Shown here one piece after another: positions 19,156 to 28,531 of a DNA stretch of 64,000 nucleotides. Below the pieces are notes generated by a model. It did no database searches. It had not been told where the DNA came from and saw only the letters and a list, made by a program, of their open reading frames with translations. The stretch is from Sanyastnella coralliicola (GTDB taxonomy: Bacteria > Bacteroidota > Bacteroidia > Flavobacteriales_D > Sanyastnellaceae): assembly GCF_030845195.1 (NCBI RefSeq), contig NZ_CP132543.1, forward strand, positions 2,621,501-2,685,500, written 5' to 3'. The translations under genes were made by a program, and so were the position numbers. The first letter of the stretch is position 1, and every line of letters begins with the position of its first letter.

Positions 19156-22100
19156 TCAATTGCAGGTTCCTCCGAAGCCTGCCAACAATCCTAACAAGTC
19201 AGAGGCATTGATTACACCATCCCCTGTCACATCACCAGGGCAGGTATCGGAAGATTCAAAGATGCATGAGCCATCGTCTATCCTGGCCACAGGATCATAA
19301 TTGATAGCGTCTGGGTAGATGCATCCCGGCTGAGGGAGTGTATCGAAATCATCGGCTACTAGCGGGTTTGTTATCGTGAAATAGAGCTCAGCTCCATCGT
19401 TTACATCGTCGTCGTCGGTATCAGGATCATTCGGATCAGATCCGATTTCATCTACCTCTTCTCCATCAGAAACCAGGTCGCCGTCAGAATCAGGGTTTTC
19501 CGGATCAGTACCGTACTCCTCTTCTTCTTCGTAATCAGTCAGACCGTCTCCATCGGTATCCACCTCACTAGGAGTTCCAGGTACGTCTACTGAGAGCGTA
19601 TCTACACAGCCGATGGTGTCAGTAACGAGCACTTCGTACAAAGTCGGAGTGAGCCCTGAAACATCCTGAGTCGTGTCTCCATTTGACCATAGGTAAGTAT
19701 ACCCAGGAACACCACCTTCTACATCAATGTCGATGGCTCCGTTCAGTCCGTTCGTTGACTCGGTCACAGAGATCGTATCCACGACTAGCTCGTCTGGAGA
19801 TCCAATGACTGTGGTTGTTTCGTACCAACATCCGTTGGCGTCCGTCACACCAGTGAAGTAGCTACCACGACATAGATTCGTCACGTTGTATGGCTCTCCA
19901 TCAATGTGCGTACCTCCGTCGAAGCTGTAGAGGTATGGCGCTTTTCCTGCTACTCCGCTGATTTCAGCAGTTCCATCACAACTGTAGAAACAGCTTGCAG
20001 GTGTTGTGTTTTGGACGAGACCTAACACGCCATACCCTATGACTTGGACATCAATAGTATTCGTACAACCACTTTTGTCTTTGACTGTCACTTGATGAAT
20101 CCCCGGCGATAGGTTTTGGAAAGTGTTGGCCGCACCAAACGCTCCTCCATTGATGGCGAAGGTATACGGTGCTCCGTTTGCTCCATTCGGAGTGACAGTG
20201 ATTGTGCCATCGTTATCACCATTACATGTCTCTTCAGTACTTACACCCTGATTGTTCCATGGAAGGATGTTCTTCACCGTCACATTTACCGGATCACTCT
20301 CACATCCAAGGGTACACTTCACTCGTATCTGGTAATCACCCGGAGTTGCATCCGCCAGCGAGAGTGAGTTGCCACCCATCGGGAAATATGTCAAGCCGTT
20401 GTTGGTCGAGTACATGTAAGGCCCACCTTGTCCACCAGAGGCATTGATCGTGATTGATGGAATGTCTTCCGGACAGTCATTATTGGTTACTACAGCTGTA
20501 GCGATAACTGGAGGCATTCCGGTGATTACGAAGCTACCTTCGCGTGTACAACCGGCAGCATCCACAATGGAATATTCATATAGTCCTGCTACTAGGTTAT
20601 TGAAATGATGAACGGTCTTCGCCCCTGCCATGGTAATGTTGTTTGGGAATTGCAGCGGGCCATCTAAAAAGAAGCCTTGCAATTGAATTGTCACCACGTA
20701 TCCAGGCGTTCCAAATTCAACACCAATTTCTGCTGCCCCATCGGCATAACCGAAACAAGTTGATGGCTCGAGGTCTATGTACTCCTTCAGGCCTCGGTTC
20801 AGAATAACCACTTGAGTAGTCACCACACAACCTTGGGCATCTATGATCTTCAGTTCGTAGGTTCCGTCTTGAAGTCCGTTATAATTTCCGGCTCCAAGCG
20901 CTCCGTTGTGTCCAATGAATTGGCTGAACGATCCATTCGCTTCGCGTCGCAATTCAGATGTAAATGGAGCCACACCCCCGGAAATCACTGAGTTGATTTG
21001 GCCATTATTCCCGCAAGTAGTATTCACTCCCGTTGCGTTCACTTGCAAGTTCGTATTCCAGAAAGTACACTCTCCCGTAGAAAGATCACACCATCCAGTC
21101 ATACATGGATCTTCATGCACACATTGCTTGTATTCGTAGAAGTAGTAGGCCTCTGCTGCGCATTCCCCAGAAAGGACAACACTCTCGGCATATCCTGTTT
21201 CGGTCGATTGAAAATCTGTCTCCACAGTTGAGTACAGATGTAAGAACTGACCATCAACAATGACGTACATCCCTACCAATTCATAACACGGATCTGGAGT
21301 TGGAGCTACCAACAGATCAAGCCAGATCGGCACGTAAGTACACTCTCCTGTTTCGTCATCACAATCATCGTAGGTACAAGGGTCACCATCATCACAACTT
21401 TTCGGAACGAAGATGTGCACTACTGTCCAGTCACACACATCACCTTCGTCATTTTCGGTCACGCCAAAGCTCACGACGTTACTGTCTTCAGGTCCTGGTT
21501 GGTAATCTAGACCTACGGTAGAGCTCCCTCCGATGAATACACCATTGGCTGAAACTTGCACGCCAAGGTACTCGAGGCATGCCCCTGGTACTGAAGGTGT
21601 TTCCAGGGCATCTTGCCAAACTGGAGTATGCTGACAAACGCCCTGCTCATTGCAGAAATCGATGGTACACGGATCTCCGTCATCACAGTTCTGCGCGAAA
21701 ACATGGGTGACAATCCAGTCACAAGGGAATATCTCCTCGTTGACCCCAGACGTAATTACATTGATATCAGTTGGTTGAGCTTGGTAACCCGCAGGCACCG
21801 TTGAGAATTCTTGTTGGTAAATTCCATTCACTACTACCTCAACACCCACATATTCGTAGCACTCACCTGGAGATTCAGGCTGCACCAACTCGAAGGTGAA
21901 AATTGGTTCATGAACGCATTCCCCAGTCTCCGGATCACAATAATCGACCGTGCATGGATCCCCGTCTGAACAATTGATCGCGGTGAAAACGTAGTTCACC
22001 TCAATCACAACACCATCGGCATTAATCACTTGCGTAACCAACTGATAGTCGAAGCCTTCAGGAATAGTCGTTGTTGACACGTGCGGACAGTAAGTACCCG

Positions 22101-22725
22101 TCTCTGCGTGGTAAATGGCTACCCCGGCATAGTCATAACAAGGAAAAGGTGAGTCTTGCGGAGTCGCAAAAGCAAATCCCCAGTATTCTTGAATAAGCGT
22201 ACATGGATCGTACTCTTCAGCTTCAACCCCGAGATTATCAATCAAAACCAACGGCACGTCACCCACCGGATCTTCAATCACAAAACCCCAAGGATTGAGC
22301 AAAAGATTCGGGTCTGGAACCACAATTTGAATCGGCCCATCAAATGGCGCATCCAGCGGAATGACATCCAATTCTTGTGGCTGCGGATTGAACGAAATAA
22401 ACTTCAATACAGCCCCTTGATCAGCCCCTCCTGGAGAGTTCAAATCAAATTGAATCACAAAGGGTGCGTTTGGAAGATTGAACGGACTTGCTGTCACATC
22501 CAATGGCCCGTAAAGTGCTTCTGTAATTGCGAATTGTCCATTACCCTCATAAGCAAGAGCACAATCGGCACCATTCACTGCAACAGATTGGAAGTTGTTA
22601 TTTCCAGCTGCACTGCCCGAATTATACATCGGCGGGTTTCCTTGGCAGTTATTATAATCGTCAATGATTTGACCATTTACACTAAGAATGAACAGGGTGC
22701 TTAGGATAGATAGTAAAACTCGCAT
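19156..22725 (-). CDS. Very large secreted adhesin-like protein with SprB-like and thrombospondin type 3-like repeats
   Basis: 1189 residues with a signal peptide ([18 protein letters not shown]). From about residue 170 to 560 there are at least five cysteine-rich repeats of the form C(D/S)DGDPCTxDxC...TGEC. Residues about 560-1000 hold SprB-like repeats ([37 protein letters not shown]). Near residue 1070 comes an acidic thrombospondin type 3-like calcium-binding stretch ([20 protein letters not shown]). The chain ends in a NYDPxAxxDDGSC unit and a dockerin-like [17 protein letters not shown] motif. No T9SS sorting domain is visible. A surface or matrix role is likely, but its partner is unknown. 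Confidence 0.85.
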   Translation of the reverse strand: MRVLLSILSTLFILSVNGQIIDDYNNCQGNPPMYNSGSAAGNNNFQSVAVNGADCALAYEGNGQFAITEALYGPLDVTASPFNLPNAPFVIQFDLNSPGGADQGAVLKFISFNPQPQELDVIPLDAPFDGPIQIVVPDPNLLLNPWGFVIEDPVGDVPLVLIDNLGVEAEEYDPCTLIQEYWGFAFATPQDSPFPCYDYAGVAIYHAETGTYCPHVSTTTIPEGFDYQLVTQVINADGVVIEVNYVFTAINCSDGDPCTVDYCDPETGECVHEPIFTFELVQPESPGECYEYVGVEVVVNGIYQQEFSTVPAGYQAQPTDINVITSGVNEEIFPCDWIVTHVFAQNCDDGDPCTIDFCNEQGVCQHTPVWQDALETPSVPGACLEYLGVQVSANGVFIGGSSTVGLDYQPGPEDSNVVSFGVTENDEGDVCDWTVVHIFVPKSCDDGDPCTYDDCDDETGECTYVPIWLDLLVAPTPDPCYELVGMYVIVDGQFLHLYSTVETDFQSTETGYAESVVLSGECAAEAYYFYEYKQCVHEDPCMTGWCDLSTGECTFWNTNLQVNATGVNTTCGNNGQINSVISGGVAPFTSELRREANGSFSQFIGHNGALGAGNYNGLQDGTYELKIIDAQGCVVTTQVVILNRGLKEYIDLEPSTCFGYADGAAEIGVEFGTPGYVVTIQLQGFFLDGPLQFPNNITMAGAKTVHHFNNLVAGLYEYSIVDAAGCTREGSFVITGMPPVIATAVVTNNDCPEDIPSITINASGGQGGPYMYSTNNGLTYFPMGGNSLSLADATPGDYQIRVKCTLGCESDPVNVTVKNILPWNNQGVSTEETCNGDNDGTITVTPNGANGAPYTFAINGGAFGAANTFQNLSPGIHQVTVKDKSGCTNTIDVQVIGYGVLGLVQNTTPASCFYSCDGTAEISGVAGKAPYLYSFDGGTHIDGEPYNVTNLCRGSYFTGVTDANGCWYETTTVIGSPDELVVDTISVTESTNGLNGAIDIDVEGGVPGYTYLWSNGDTTQDVSGLTPTLYEVLVTDTIGCVDTLSVDVPGTPSEVDTDGDGLTDYEEEEEYGTDPENPDSDGDLVSDGEEVDEIGSDPNDPDTDDDDVNDGAELYFTITNPLVADDFDTLPQPGCIYPDAINYDPVARIDDGSCIFESSDTCPGDVTGDGVINASDLLGLLAGFGGTCN

Positions 22726-22882
22726 GGTAATAGGTTTTTACGGTTCGGCAATTCAAACATCAGAACTATATCTCGCTCAAATTCAGACCAATGAGGATTC
22801 GGTCAAACCCAACTAGGATTTGGCTGACCTTCGTGCGTTGATGGAATTGAATTGGGTATTATCTTCGAAGAGACTTTATCCT

Positions 22883-23611
22883 ATGTGCCGAATTCTTCTT
22901 GTACTTAGCCTTATGCTTTCTTTCGCTAGCGCGGAAGCTCAGTTCACCCGTTACAGCAAGGGAACTCGGAACAACATGACCCTGATTGGAGTGCCTTTAG
23001 CACTCAGTGGTCAGCTCACACAAGGCAGAGTGACCCCATTAACGATGGAGGAAATAGCGAAGCTCAGAGAACGAGAGTTCAATCGCTTCGATCGATGGTC
23101 AATCCACCCCATCAACTACAACGCTGATAAAATCTCAGACTTCTTTGTTCTAACGAGTTTGGCGCTGCCAGCTGCCGCCATCCCAGCCATGAATACTGAC
23201 CAGGCTGTCAATGGAATGCACTTGTATCTACAAGCCGCCATGGCGAACTACTTTCTGATGACCTTCACTAAAGGACTAGCCCATCGTCCAAGACCTTATG
23301 TATTTGAAGGAAGCACCCCAAGTGACATTCTAACTGATCGAGAAGCAACCATTAGCTTCTACAGCGGACATACCAGCACTGCTTCCACGTTCTCATTTCT
23401 GGCCGCTTCATTGATTCAACAATACAGCGGTTCACGAACAATTAGAACCTTAGGCTGGGTAACAGCGATAGCTGTTCCAGCCGTGGTTGGTTATCTACGA
23501 ATGCGTGCTGGGAAACACTGGTACACCGATGTACTGGTGGGCTATGCTTCTGGTGCGATGATTGGAATGGGTATCCCCCTACTTCATAGCAACGACCGAA
23601 AGTTGAGATAA
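22883..23611 (+). CDS. PAP2 family phosphatase, exported
   Basis: 242 residues from MCRILLVLSLMLSFASAEAQ, a signal peptide; an upstream ATG (22820) adds a non-hydrophobic leader. The three PAP2 motifs are visible: KGLAHRPRPYVF, YSGHTSTAST and RMRAGKHWYTDVLVG, which supply the phosphate-binding Lys/Arg and two catalytic His. Such enzymes remove phosphate from lipid or isoprenoid phosphates in the periplasm. The substrate here is unknown. The signal-peptide codons contain one copy of the iterated 13-mer. Confidence 0.87.
   Translation: MCRILLVLSLMLSFASAEAQFTRYSKGTRNNMTLIGVPLALSGQLTQGRVTPLTMEEIAKLREREFNRFDRWSIHPINYNADKISDFFVLTSLALPAAAIPAMNTDQAVNGMHLYLQAAMANYFLMTFTKGLAHRPRPYVFEGSTPSDILTDREATISFYSGHTSTASTFSFLAASLIQQYSGSRTIRTLGWVTAIAVPAVVGYLRMRAGKHWYTDVLVGYASGAMIGMGIPLLHSNDRKLR
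22924..22936 (+). repeat. Iterated 13-mer CGCTANCGCGGAA, copy 5
   Basis: Central N is G. It sits in the signal-peptide region of the PAP2 gene and is preceded by TT, giving the full TTCGCTAGCGCGGAA form. Confidence 0.8.
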
Positions 23612-23612
23612 T

Positions 23613-24395
23613 TCAACTCTTTTTAGCCAAGGCCGCTTCTAGCGCTTTCAAACGAGACTCCATATCATACGAGTCCAATCCACTATGTAGGTGTCTACTA
23701 ACATTTTTAGTAATGACAGATTCAACTCTCCATGCCTGCTTGATGAGTTTCTGATCTACGATGCGAACCACCTGGTTTTCCGCATATGAATTCAATCGCC
23801 ACTCACGAATACGGTGTCGAAGCACGCGGAAACAACCGATATCCTTTTCCGTCTGTATAAGGAAGGCCGCACGCCCTTCGTGATTAAGAACATCGTCTAA
23901 GTCAATGGAAGAAGCGATGGCGATTTCACCCTGACCCAAGACACCAGGTGCATCATCTGCGCCGAACTCAAGAGCTATGTACGAACGTCCTTTTGATAGC
24001 GGAAGACAGAGCGCCGGTAGGGACCCGAGAAAACGCGGGACATCAGCAGATTTCAATAAATCTTCTCTCTCGCCGATCGAAATGAATGGGATTTGCAATA
24101 GATCTGTCACATCACGCGAAGGAAGCAGGTTATTGGCACCAAATTGCTGCAGATCATCGCGGAAAATATCGAAGCGATACAGGTCGTTTACCGTTAATTC
24201 CTTGGTCAATAGGTCATCAATGGAGATCCCGAAGTGATTCGCTATTTCCATGATGGCAGGAATCTTGGGTTCAGCCCTTCCCTCCTCGTACGCCCCGATA
24301 GAAGCTCGCTTCACGTTAATAATATTAGCAAACTGCTCTTGACTCAGTCCTTTTACCGATCTAATCTTCTTTATATTCCTACCAATGTGCGACAT
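23613..24395 (-). CDS. XRE-type transcriptional regulator with C-terminal sensor-like domain
   Basis: 260 residues. Residues 6-62 are a Cro/CI helix-turn-helix (IRSVKGLSQEQFANIINVKRASIGAYEEGRAEP). The rest resembles the S24/LexA-like C-terminal domains common in Bacteroidota XRE proteins (RSYIALEFGADDAPGVLGQGEIAIA), but I cannot place a catalytic Ser/Lys pair. The short end (ESRLKALEAAL) could be a coiled coil. The gene diverges from the YbjN-PspA-flotillin-AAA operon, and the palindrome TTGTCATTGACAA lies between the two starts. It is a reasonable candidate regulator of itself and that operon, by position only. Confidence 0.85.
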   Translation of the reverse strand: MSHIGRNIKKIRSVKGLSQEQFANIINVKRASIGAYEEGRAEPKIPAIMEIANHFGISIDDLLTKELTVNDLYRFDIFRDDLQQFGANNLLPSRDVTDLLQIPFISIGEREDLLKSADVPRFLGSLPALCLPLSKGRSYIALEFGADDAPGVLGQGEIAIASSIDLDDVLNHEGRAAFLIQTEKDIGCFRVLRHRIREWRLNSYAENQVVRIVDQKLIKQAWRVESVITKNVSRHLHSGLDSYDMESRLKALEAALAKKS

Positions 24396-24411
24396 AAGCG
24401 TGCTAATTATT

Positions 24412-24424
24412 TTGTCATTGACAA
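24412..24424. promoter_or_regulatory. Candidate operator TTGTCATTGACAA
   Basis: Perfect inverted repeat with six-base arms TTGTCA / TGACAA around one base. It is 17 bases upstream of the XRE start and overlaps the TTG that would be the -33 box of the opposite promoter, a position suited to repression of both genes. Confidence 0.5.
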
Positions 24425-24441
24425 GTTTTTTAGTACTTTAG
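24418..24441 (+). promoter_or_regulatory. Candidate promoter of the YbjN-PspA-flotillin-AAA operon
   Basis: TTG at 24418-24420 and TACTTTAG at 24434-24441, one base off TAnnTTTG, form a possible promoter. The leader would be about 95 bases before the YbjN-like start. Confidence 0.4.
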
Positions 24442-24542
24442 TGGTGTAAATCTAATATTTTCATCACACATACTAACGGATGCTAAAATTAATTTACGAA
24501 ATTTCAATCCAATAACTGTTGAACCAAAACACATTTACCTCA

Positions 24543-24938
24543 ATGTCAGACCATTTCGACAAGATCAAAGAGTACATCTCGGAGTTAAACTATTCCATCG
24601 TTACGGAAGACCATGCCTCTGGAATATTCATGATCGAAAACGAGAACTACGGTGTGAAGAATGTAGTGCTGTGTGTAGCAGATCCTATTCTCATCATCGA
24701 GCAATTCTTGTTCGAACTTAATGACCCGAATGAGTACATCTTGAAAGATCTACTCATGAAGAACCGTGATATCGTACACGGAGCATTCTGTCTGGATAGC
24801 ACAGGTGAGAAAGTAATCTTCAGAGACACCCTTCAAGTATCTACCCTAGACTTGAATGAACTTGAAAGCACTTTGAACTCGCTTGCCTTACTCCTCACAG
24901 AGTACTCTGACCAACTCATTGAATACGCAAAACATTAA
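24543..24938 (+). CDS. YbjN/type III chaperone-like small protein
   Basis: 131 residues from MSDHFDKIKEYI; a TTG-type start eight codons upstream is possible. Acidic and soluble, with an alpha-beta layout (GIFMIENENYGVKNVVLCVADPILIIEQFLFEL, then GAFCLDSTGEKVIFRDTLQV and a C-terminal helix). This fits the YbjN / type III secretion chaperone-like fold; comparable small proteins sit next to PspA homologues elsewhere, such as YjfI with YjfJ in E. coli. It starts the five-gene operon and ends 11 bases before the PspA gene. An adaptor role towards PspA or the ATPase is inference. Confidence 0.72.
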   Translation: MSDHFDKIKEYISELNYSIVTEDHASGIFMIENENYGVKNVVLCVADPILIIEQFLFELNDPNEYILKDLLMKNRDIVHGAFCLDSTGEKVIFRDTLQVSTLDLNELESTLNSLALLLTEYSDQLIEYAKH

Positions 24939-24949
24939 AACCCGTACCC

Positions 24950-25684
24950 ATGAATATTTTTCGTCGCCTATTTAAGATCGGAAAAGCGGAAGCCCACTCA
25001 GCGGTTGATAAGCTGGAGGATCCGATCAAAATGACAGAACAAGGGATCCGCGACCTGAAAGAAGACCTCGACAAAGCCGTTCAGGCCTTGGCCGAAGTAA
25101 AAGCGCTAGCTATTCGCGCTCGTAACGACGTTGAAAGCGAAACAGAAAAAGCGAAAGACTACGAGAACAAAGCCATGATGCTACTTCAACAAGCGCAGAA
25201 AGGTGAACTCGATCCTGCTGAAGCTGATCGCCTTGCGACTAACGCCTTGGTAAAGAAAGAAGAGTGCGTAGCTCAAGTAGCACGCGCAAAACAAGACCAA
25301 GAGAAGTTTGAGAATCACGCGAACACGATGGACTCAAACATCAAGCGCCTCAAGAGCCAGATCTCTCACTATGAGAACGAACTCAAAACGCTGAAAGCAC
25401 GCGTGAAGGTCTCTTCAGCTACAAAGAACATTAACAAACAAATGGCCGATATCGATTCATCGAGCACAGTGTCAATGCTGGAGCGAATGAAAGAGAAGGT
25501 GGCTCAAGAAGAAGCCCTAGCTGAAAGCTATGGTGAACTCGCCAAAGAGTCACGCTCGATTGATGATGAAATCGACAAGGCTCTTGAAGGTGCGTCTGAA
25601 GCTCAAGCCTCTGAAGCACTGGAAGCACTTAAAAAGAAAATGGGACTCGAAGGCGGTGACACCGGTGAGTCTACTGAATCATAA
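24950..25684 (+). CDS. PspA/IM30 (Vipp1) family protein
   Basis: 244 residues. The N-terminal amphipathic helix (MNIFRRLFKIGKAEAHSAVDKLEDP) and the following long heptad-rich helices (about residues 27-190) are the PspA/IM30 pattern, with the family signature DPIKMTEQGIRDLKEDLDKAV. PspA and Vipp1 are established members of the ESCRT-III superfamily that polymerise on membranes and protect or reshape them. It lies eight bases before the OB-fold membrane protein gene. The acidic C-terminal tail (GLEGGDTGESTES) is not part of the conserved core. Confidence 0.92.
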   Translation: MNIFRRLFKIGKAEAHSAVDKLEDPIKMTEQGIRDLKEDLDKAVQALAEVKALAIRARNDVESETEKAKDYENKAMMLLQQAQKGELDPAEADRLATNALVKKEECVAQVARAKQDQEKFENHANTMDSNIKRLKSQISHYENELKTLKARVKVSSATKNINKQMADIDSSSTVSMLERMKEKVAQEEALAESYGELAKESRSIDDEIDKALEGASEAQASEALEALKKKMGLEGGDTGESTES

Positions 25685-25692
25685 TTCAACCA

Positions 25693-26328
25693 ATGCTCGA
25701 ATTCTTTAACACGGTATTTAGTCCTGCGAACGTCATTTCATCTGGCCTCCTGATGCTGGTTGTGGTCTACTGGATCACAGTTATGCTCGGAGCCGTTGAC
25801 CTAGACTTCCTTGACTTCGACATCGACATAGATGGAGACGTTGATATGGATGCCGATGTAGACCAAGGTGGTCTACTCTGGCTGAACCACATATTGACCT
25901 TCTTCAATCTGGGTAAGATCCCATTCATGGTGTGGCTAAGTTTCTTGTCACTTCCGTTATGGCTCTTGCATGTCAATGCCAACAACCTCCTCGGAATCGA
26001 GTCTTTTCTTTTTGGGTTGATCACCTTCCTCCCTGCACTGATTGTAGGATTGTTCATTGCCAAATTTGCCACTTGGCCCTTCGTTGGCCTCTTCAATAAG
26101 CTTGAAGAAGGAACCAAAGAAAAAGTCATCCTCGGTAAAGTAGGAACGGTGATTATTAACGCCACGCATGATTCCCGCGGTCAAGCGGAAGTTGAATCAG
26201 CTGGCAGCTATCTCATGCTCTACATCGTGACCAGAAAAGGTGTAGAGGTGAAGAAAGGTGACAAAGTGCTTTTCATCCAAGAGATCGAAGGCACCGACGA
26301 TTACCTGATCGAACCCTATTTTGATTAA
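25693..26328 (+). CDS. OB-fold membrane protein (YqiJ/NfeD-like)
   Basis: 211 residues. One transmembrane segment (about residues 13-35), then an unusually aspartate-rich loop (residues 36-57, 11 Asp), two or three more hydrophobic segments (about 62-135) and a soluble C-terminal OB-like domain (EKVILGKVGTVIINATHDSRGQAEV...VKKGDKVLFIQE). This is the layout of YqiJ and NfeD-type proteins, which pair genetically with flotillins. It precedes the flotillin gene by 19 bases. A role in assembling or anchoring the flotillin scaffold is inferred from that pairing. Confidence 0.85.
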   Translation: MLEFFNTVFSPANVISSGLLMLVVVYWITVMLGAVDLDFLDFDIDIDGDVDMDADVDQGGLLWLNHILTFFNLGKIPFMVWLSFLSLPLWLLHVNANNLLGIESFLFGLITFLPALIVGLFIAKFATWPFVGLFNKLEEGTKEKVILGKVGTVIINATHDSRGQAEVESAGSYLMLYIVTRKGVEVKKGDKVLFIQEIEGTDDYLIEPYFD

Positions 26329-26347
26329 CTAAACCTATTATTTGAAC

Positions 26348-28513
26348 ATGGAATTTTTCCAAAACTCCCTCTTCACAGGGTTGATAATTGGGGTATTTAT
26401 AATTTTCGGTATAATATTCCTTGCCAGCCGTTTATATAAGAAGACAAAACAAGGACAGGCCCTTGTCCGCACAGGAATTGGTGGAATTAAGGTGTCATTT
26501 AACGGCCTCACTGTCATTCCGGTTTTCCAACGACTGGAAGTAATGGACATCTCTCTAAAGACCATTATGATTCACCGTCATGGAAACGAAGGATTGATCT
26601 GCCAGGACAACATGCGTGCAGACATCAAGGTGACTTTCTTCGTTCGTGTGAACGAAAAAATCGAAGACGTAAAGAAAGTAGCTCAGTCAGTGGGTTGTGT
26701 TCGCGCTTCGAGCAAAGAGGCCCTCGAACAACTTTTTGACGCCAAGTTCTCGGAAGCCCTGAAGACGGTCGGTAAGAAGTTCAACTTTGTGGATCTCTAC
26801 AATCAACGTGATGAGTTCCGCAAAGAAATTGTTAACCTTATTGGAACTGACTTAAATGGGTACGTCCTAGATGACTGTGCGATTGACTACCTCGAGCAGA
26901 CACCGCTTTCAGCTCTTGATGAGAACAACATTCTCGATTCAGAGGGTATCAAGAAGATTCGCGAGCTCACAGCGAACCAGAAGATCAAGGCGAACCACAT
27001 TCTTCGCGACAAAGAGAAAACGATCAAGCAACAAGACGTTGAAGCGCGTGAGGCGATTCTAGAAATGGAACGTCAGCTCGCTGAAACAGAAGAACGCCAG
27101 AATCGTGAAGTACAATCGATCAAGGCCCGCGAAGGCGCAGAGATCTTGAAGGTTCAAGAAGAAGAGCGTTTGAAGGCTGAAAAGGCACGAATTCAAACCG
27201 AAGAAGAGCTACAAGTAGCAGAAGAAAACAAGCTACGCCAGATTGTAGTGGCAGCTAAGAATAAGGAACGTACTGACGCGGTTGAAACAGAACGCGTAGA
27301 GAAAGATCGTCTACTTGAAGTCAACGAACGTGAACGCGTAGTGACACTTGCACAGATTGATAAAGAGAAATCGATTGAAATTGAACGCAAGAACATTCAA
27401 GAAGTGATTCGTGAACGCGTGGCCATCCAGAAGAGTGTGGTCGACGAAGAAGAGCGTATCAAGGATACTCGTGCATTCGCTGAGGCTGATCGTATGAAGA
27501 AAGTAGCAGTGACCAAATCTGAAGAAGAGGCGGAAGCTGAACTAGTGAAGGCGATCAAGTCTGCGGAAGCACAGAAACAAGCGGCAGAACACAAAGCACG
27601 TCAATTACTCATCGAAGCGGAGGCTGAGCAAGCAAGTGCTGCGCAACGCGCTGAAGCCATCAAAACATTGGCTGAAGCAGATGCTGCGAAGCACGCAGCT
27701 CAAGGTATTGCCGAAGCTCAAGTTATGGAAGCCAAGGCTGACGCCCGCGAGAAGCAAGGTGAAGCTGAAGCATCTGTTCTAGAAGCACAAGCTCTCGCTG
27801 AAGCAAAAGGAATCGAAGCGAAATCAAATGCGCAGGCAGAAGCTGATCTGAAGATTGGTGAGGCCTCTGCAGAAGTAGACCGCAAACGCGGATTCGCAGA
27901 AGCTGAAGTGATTCAAAAGATCGCGGAAGCCGATAAAGAGAAAGGACTCGCAGAAGCACTGGTTGCTGGTGAGAAGTACACAGTCGACGCTCAAGGTATC
28001 GAGGCGAAAGCCGAAGCCATGAAGAAGCTCGATGGTGTCGGGAAAGAACACGAAGAGTTCAAGCTACGTCTCGAGAAAGACAAAGAAGTGGAATTGGCAA
28101 GCATCAATATCCAAGCAGAAATTGCCGAAGCGCAAGCTGAAGTATTGGGTACAGCCCTTGAAAATGCCAAGATTGATATCGTCGGTGGTGAAAACGTATT
28201 CTTCGATAAGATCGTTGGAGCTATCTCAAACGGGAAAGCCACAGACCGTTTGGTAGACAATTCGAATGTCTTGAGTGATGTACGGCGTCAACTGCTCGGT
28301 TCTGGAGATGAAGATGGCTTCATCGCCAACCTGAAAGAAATGGCTATTGCCGGAGGAATCTCTGCTGAAGGAATCCGCGACCTGAGTGTTGCTGCCTTGA
28401 TTGCACAACTGATCATGCGCGAATCGGACCCAAATAAGCAGTCGCTCCTAGAAGCCCTTCTTGGAAGAGCCAATGACCTTGGTTTGGCAAACAAGTCGTT
28501 AGGAGACCTTTAA
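26348..28513 (+). CDS. Flotillin family protein (YqiK-like)
   Basis: 721 residues from the ATG of MEFFQNSLF; a TTG two codons earlier is less likely. An N-terminal membrane segment (TGLIIGVFIIFGIIFLASRLY) leads into a band-7/SPFH domain (about 30-200; GGIKVSFNGLTVIPVFQRLEVMDISLKTI). Residues about 225-600 are a very long coiled coil rich in Ala, Glu and Lys. The C-terminus returns to a flotillin-type region (IDIVGGENVFFDKIVGAISNGKATDRLVDN). Flotillins form oligomeric cages or scaffolds at membranes. It is the fourth gene of the operon. Confidence 0.93.
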   Translation: MEFFQNSLFTGLIIGVFIIFGIIFLASRLYKKTKQGQALVRTGIGGIKVSFNGLTVIPVFQRLEVMDISLKTIMIHRHGNEGLICQDNMRADIKVTFFVRVNEKIEDVKKVAQSVGCVRASSKEALEQLFDAKFSEALKTVGKKFNFVDLYNQRDEFRKEIVNLIGTDLNGYVLDDCAIDYLEQTPLSALDENNILDSEGIKKIRELTANQKIKANHILRDKEKTIKQQDVEAREAILEMERQLAETEERQNREVQSIKAREGAEILKVQEEERLKAEKARIQTEEELQVAEENKLRQIVVAAKNKERTDAVETERVEKDRLLEVNERERVVTLAQIDKEKSIEIERKNIQEVIRERVAIQKSVVDEEERIKDTRAFAEADRMKKVAVTKSEEEAEAELVKAIKSAEAQKQAAEHKARQLLIEAEAEQASAAQRAEAIKTLAEADAAKHAAQGIAEAQVMEAKADAREKQGEAEASVLEAQALAEAKGIEAKSNAQAEADLKIGEASAEVDRKRGFAEAEVIQKIAEADKEKGLAEALVAGEKYTVDAQGIEAKAEAMKKLDGVGKEHEEFKLRLEKDKEVELASINIQAEIAEAQAEVLGTALENAKIDIVGGENVFFDKIVGAISNGKATDRLVDNSNVLSDVRRQLLGSGDEDGFIANLKEMAIAGGISAEGIRDLSVAALIAQLIMRESDPNKQSLLEALLGRANDLGLANKSLGDL

Positions 28514-28531
28514 TTTTGTCCCTACCTCTCA

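Noticed and set aside
27000-28100. Several open frames antisense or out of frame in the flotillin coiled coil
   Set aside because: The low-complexity Ala/Glu/Lys codons create open frames on both strands. None has a domain or a plausible start.
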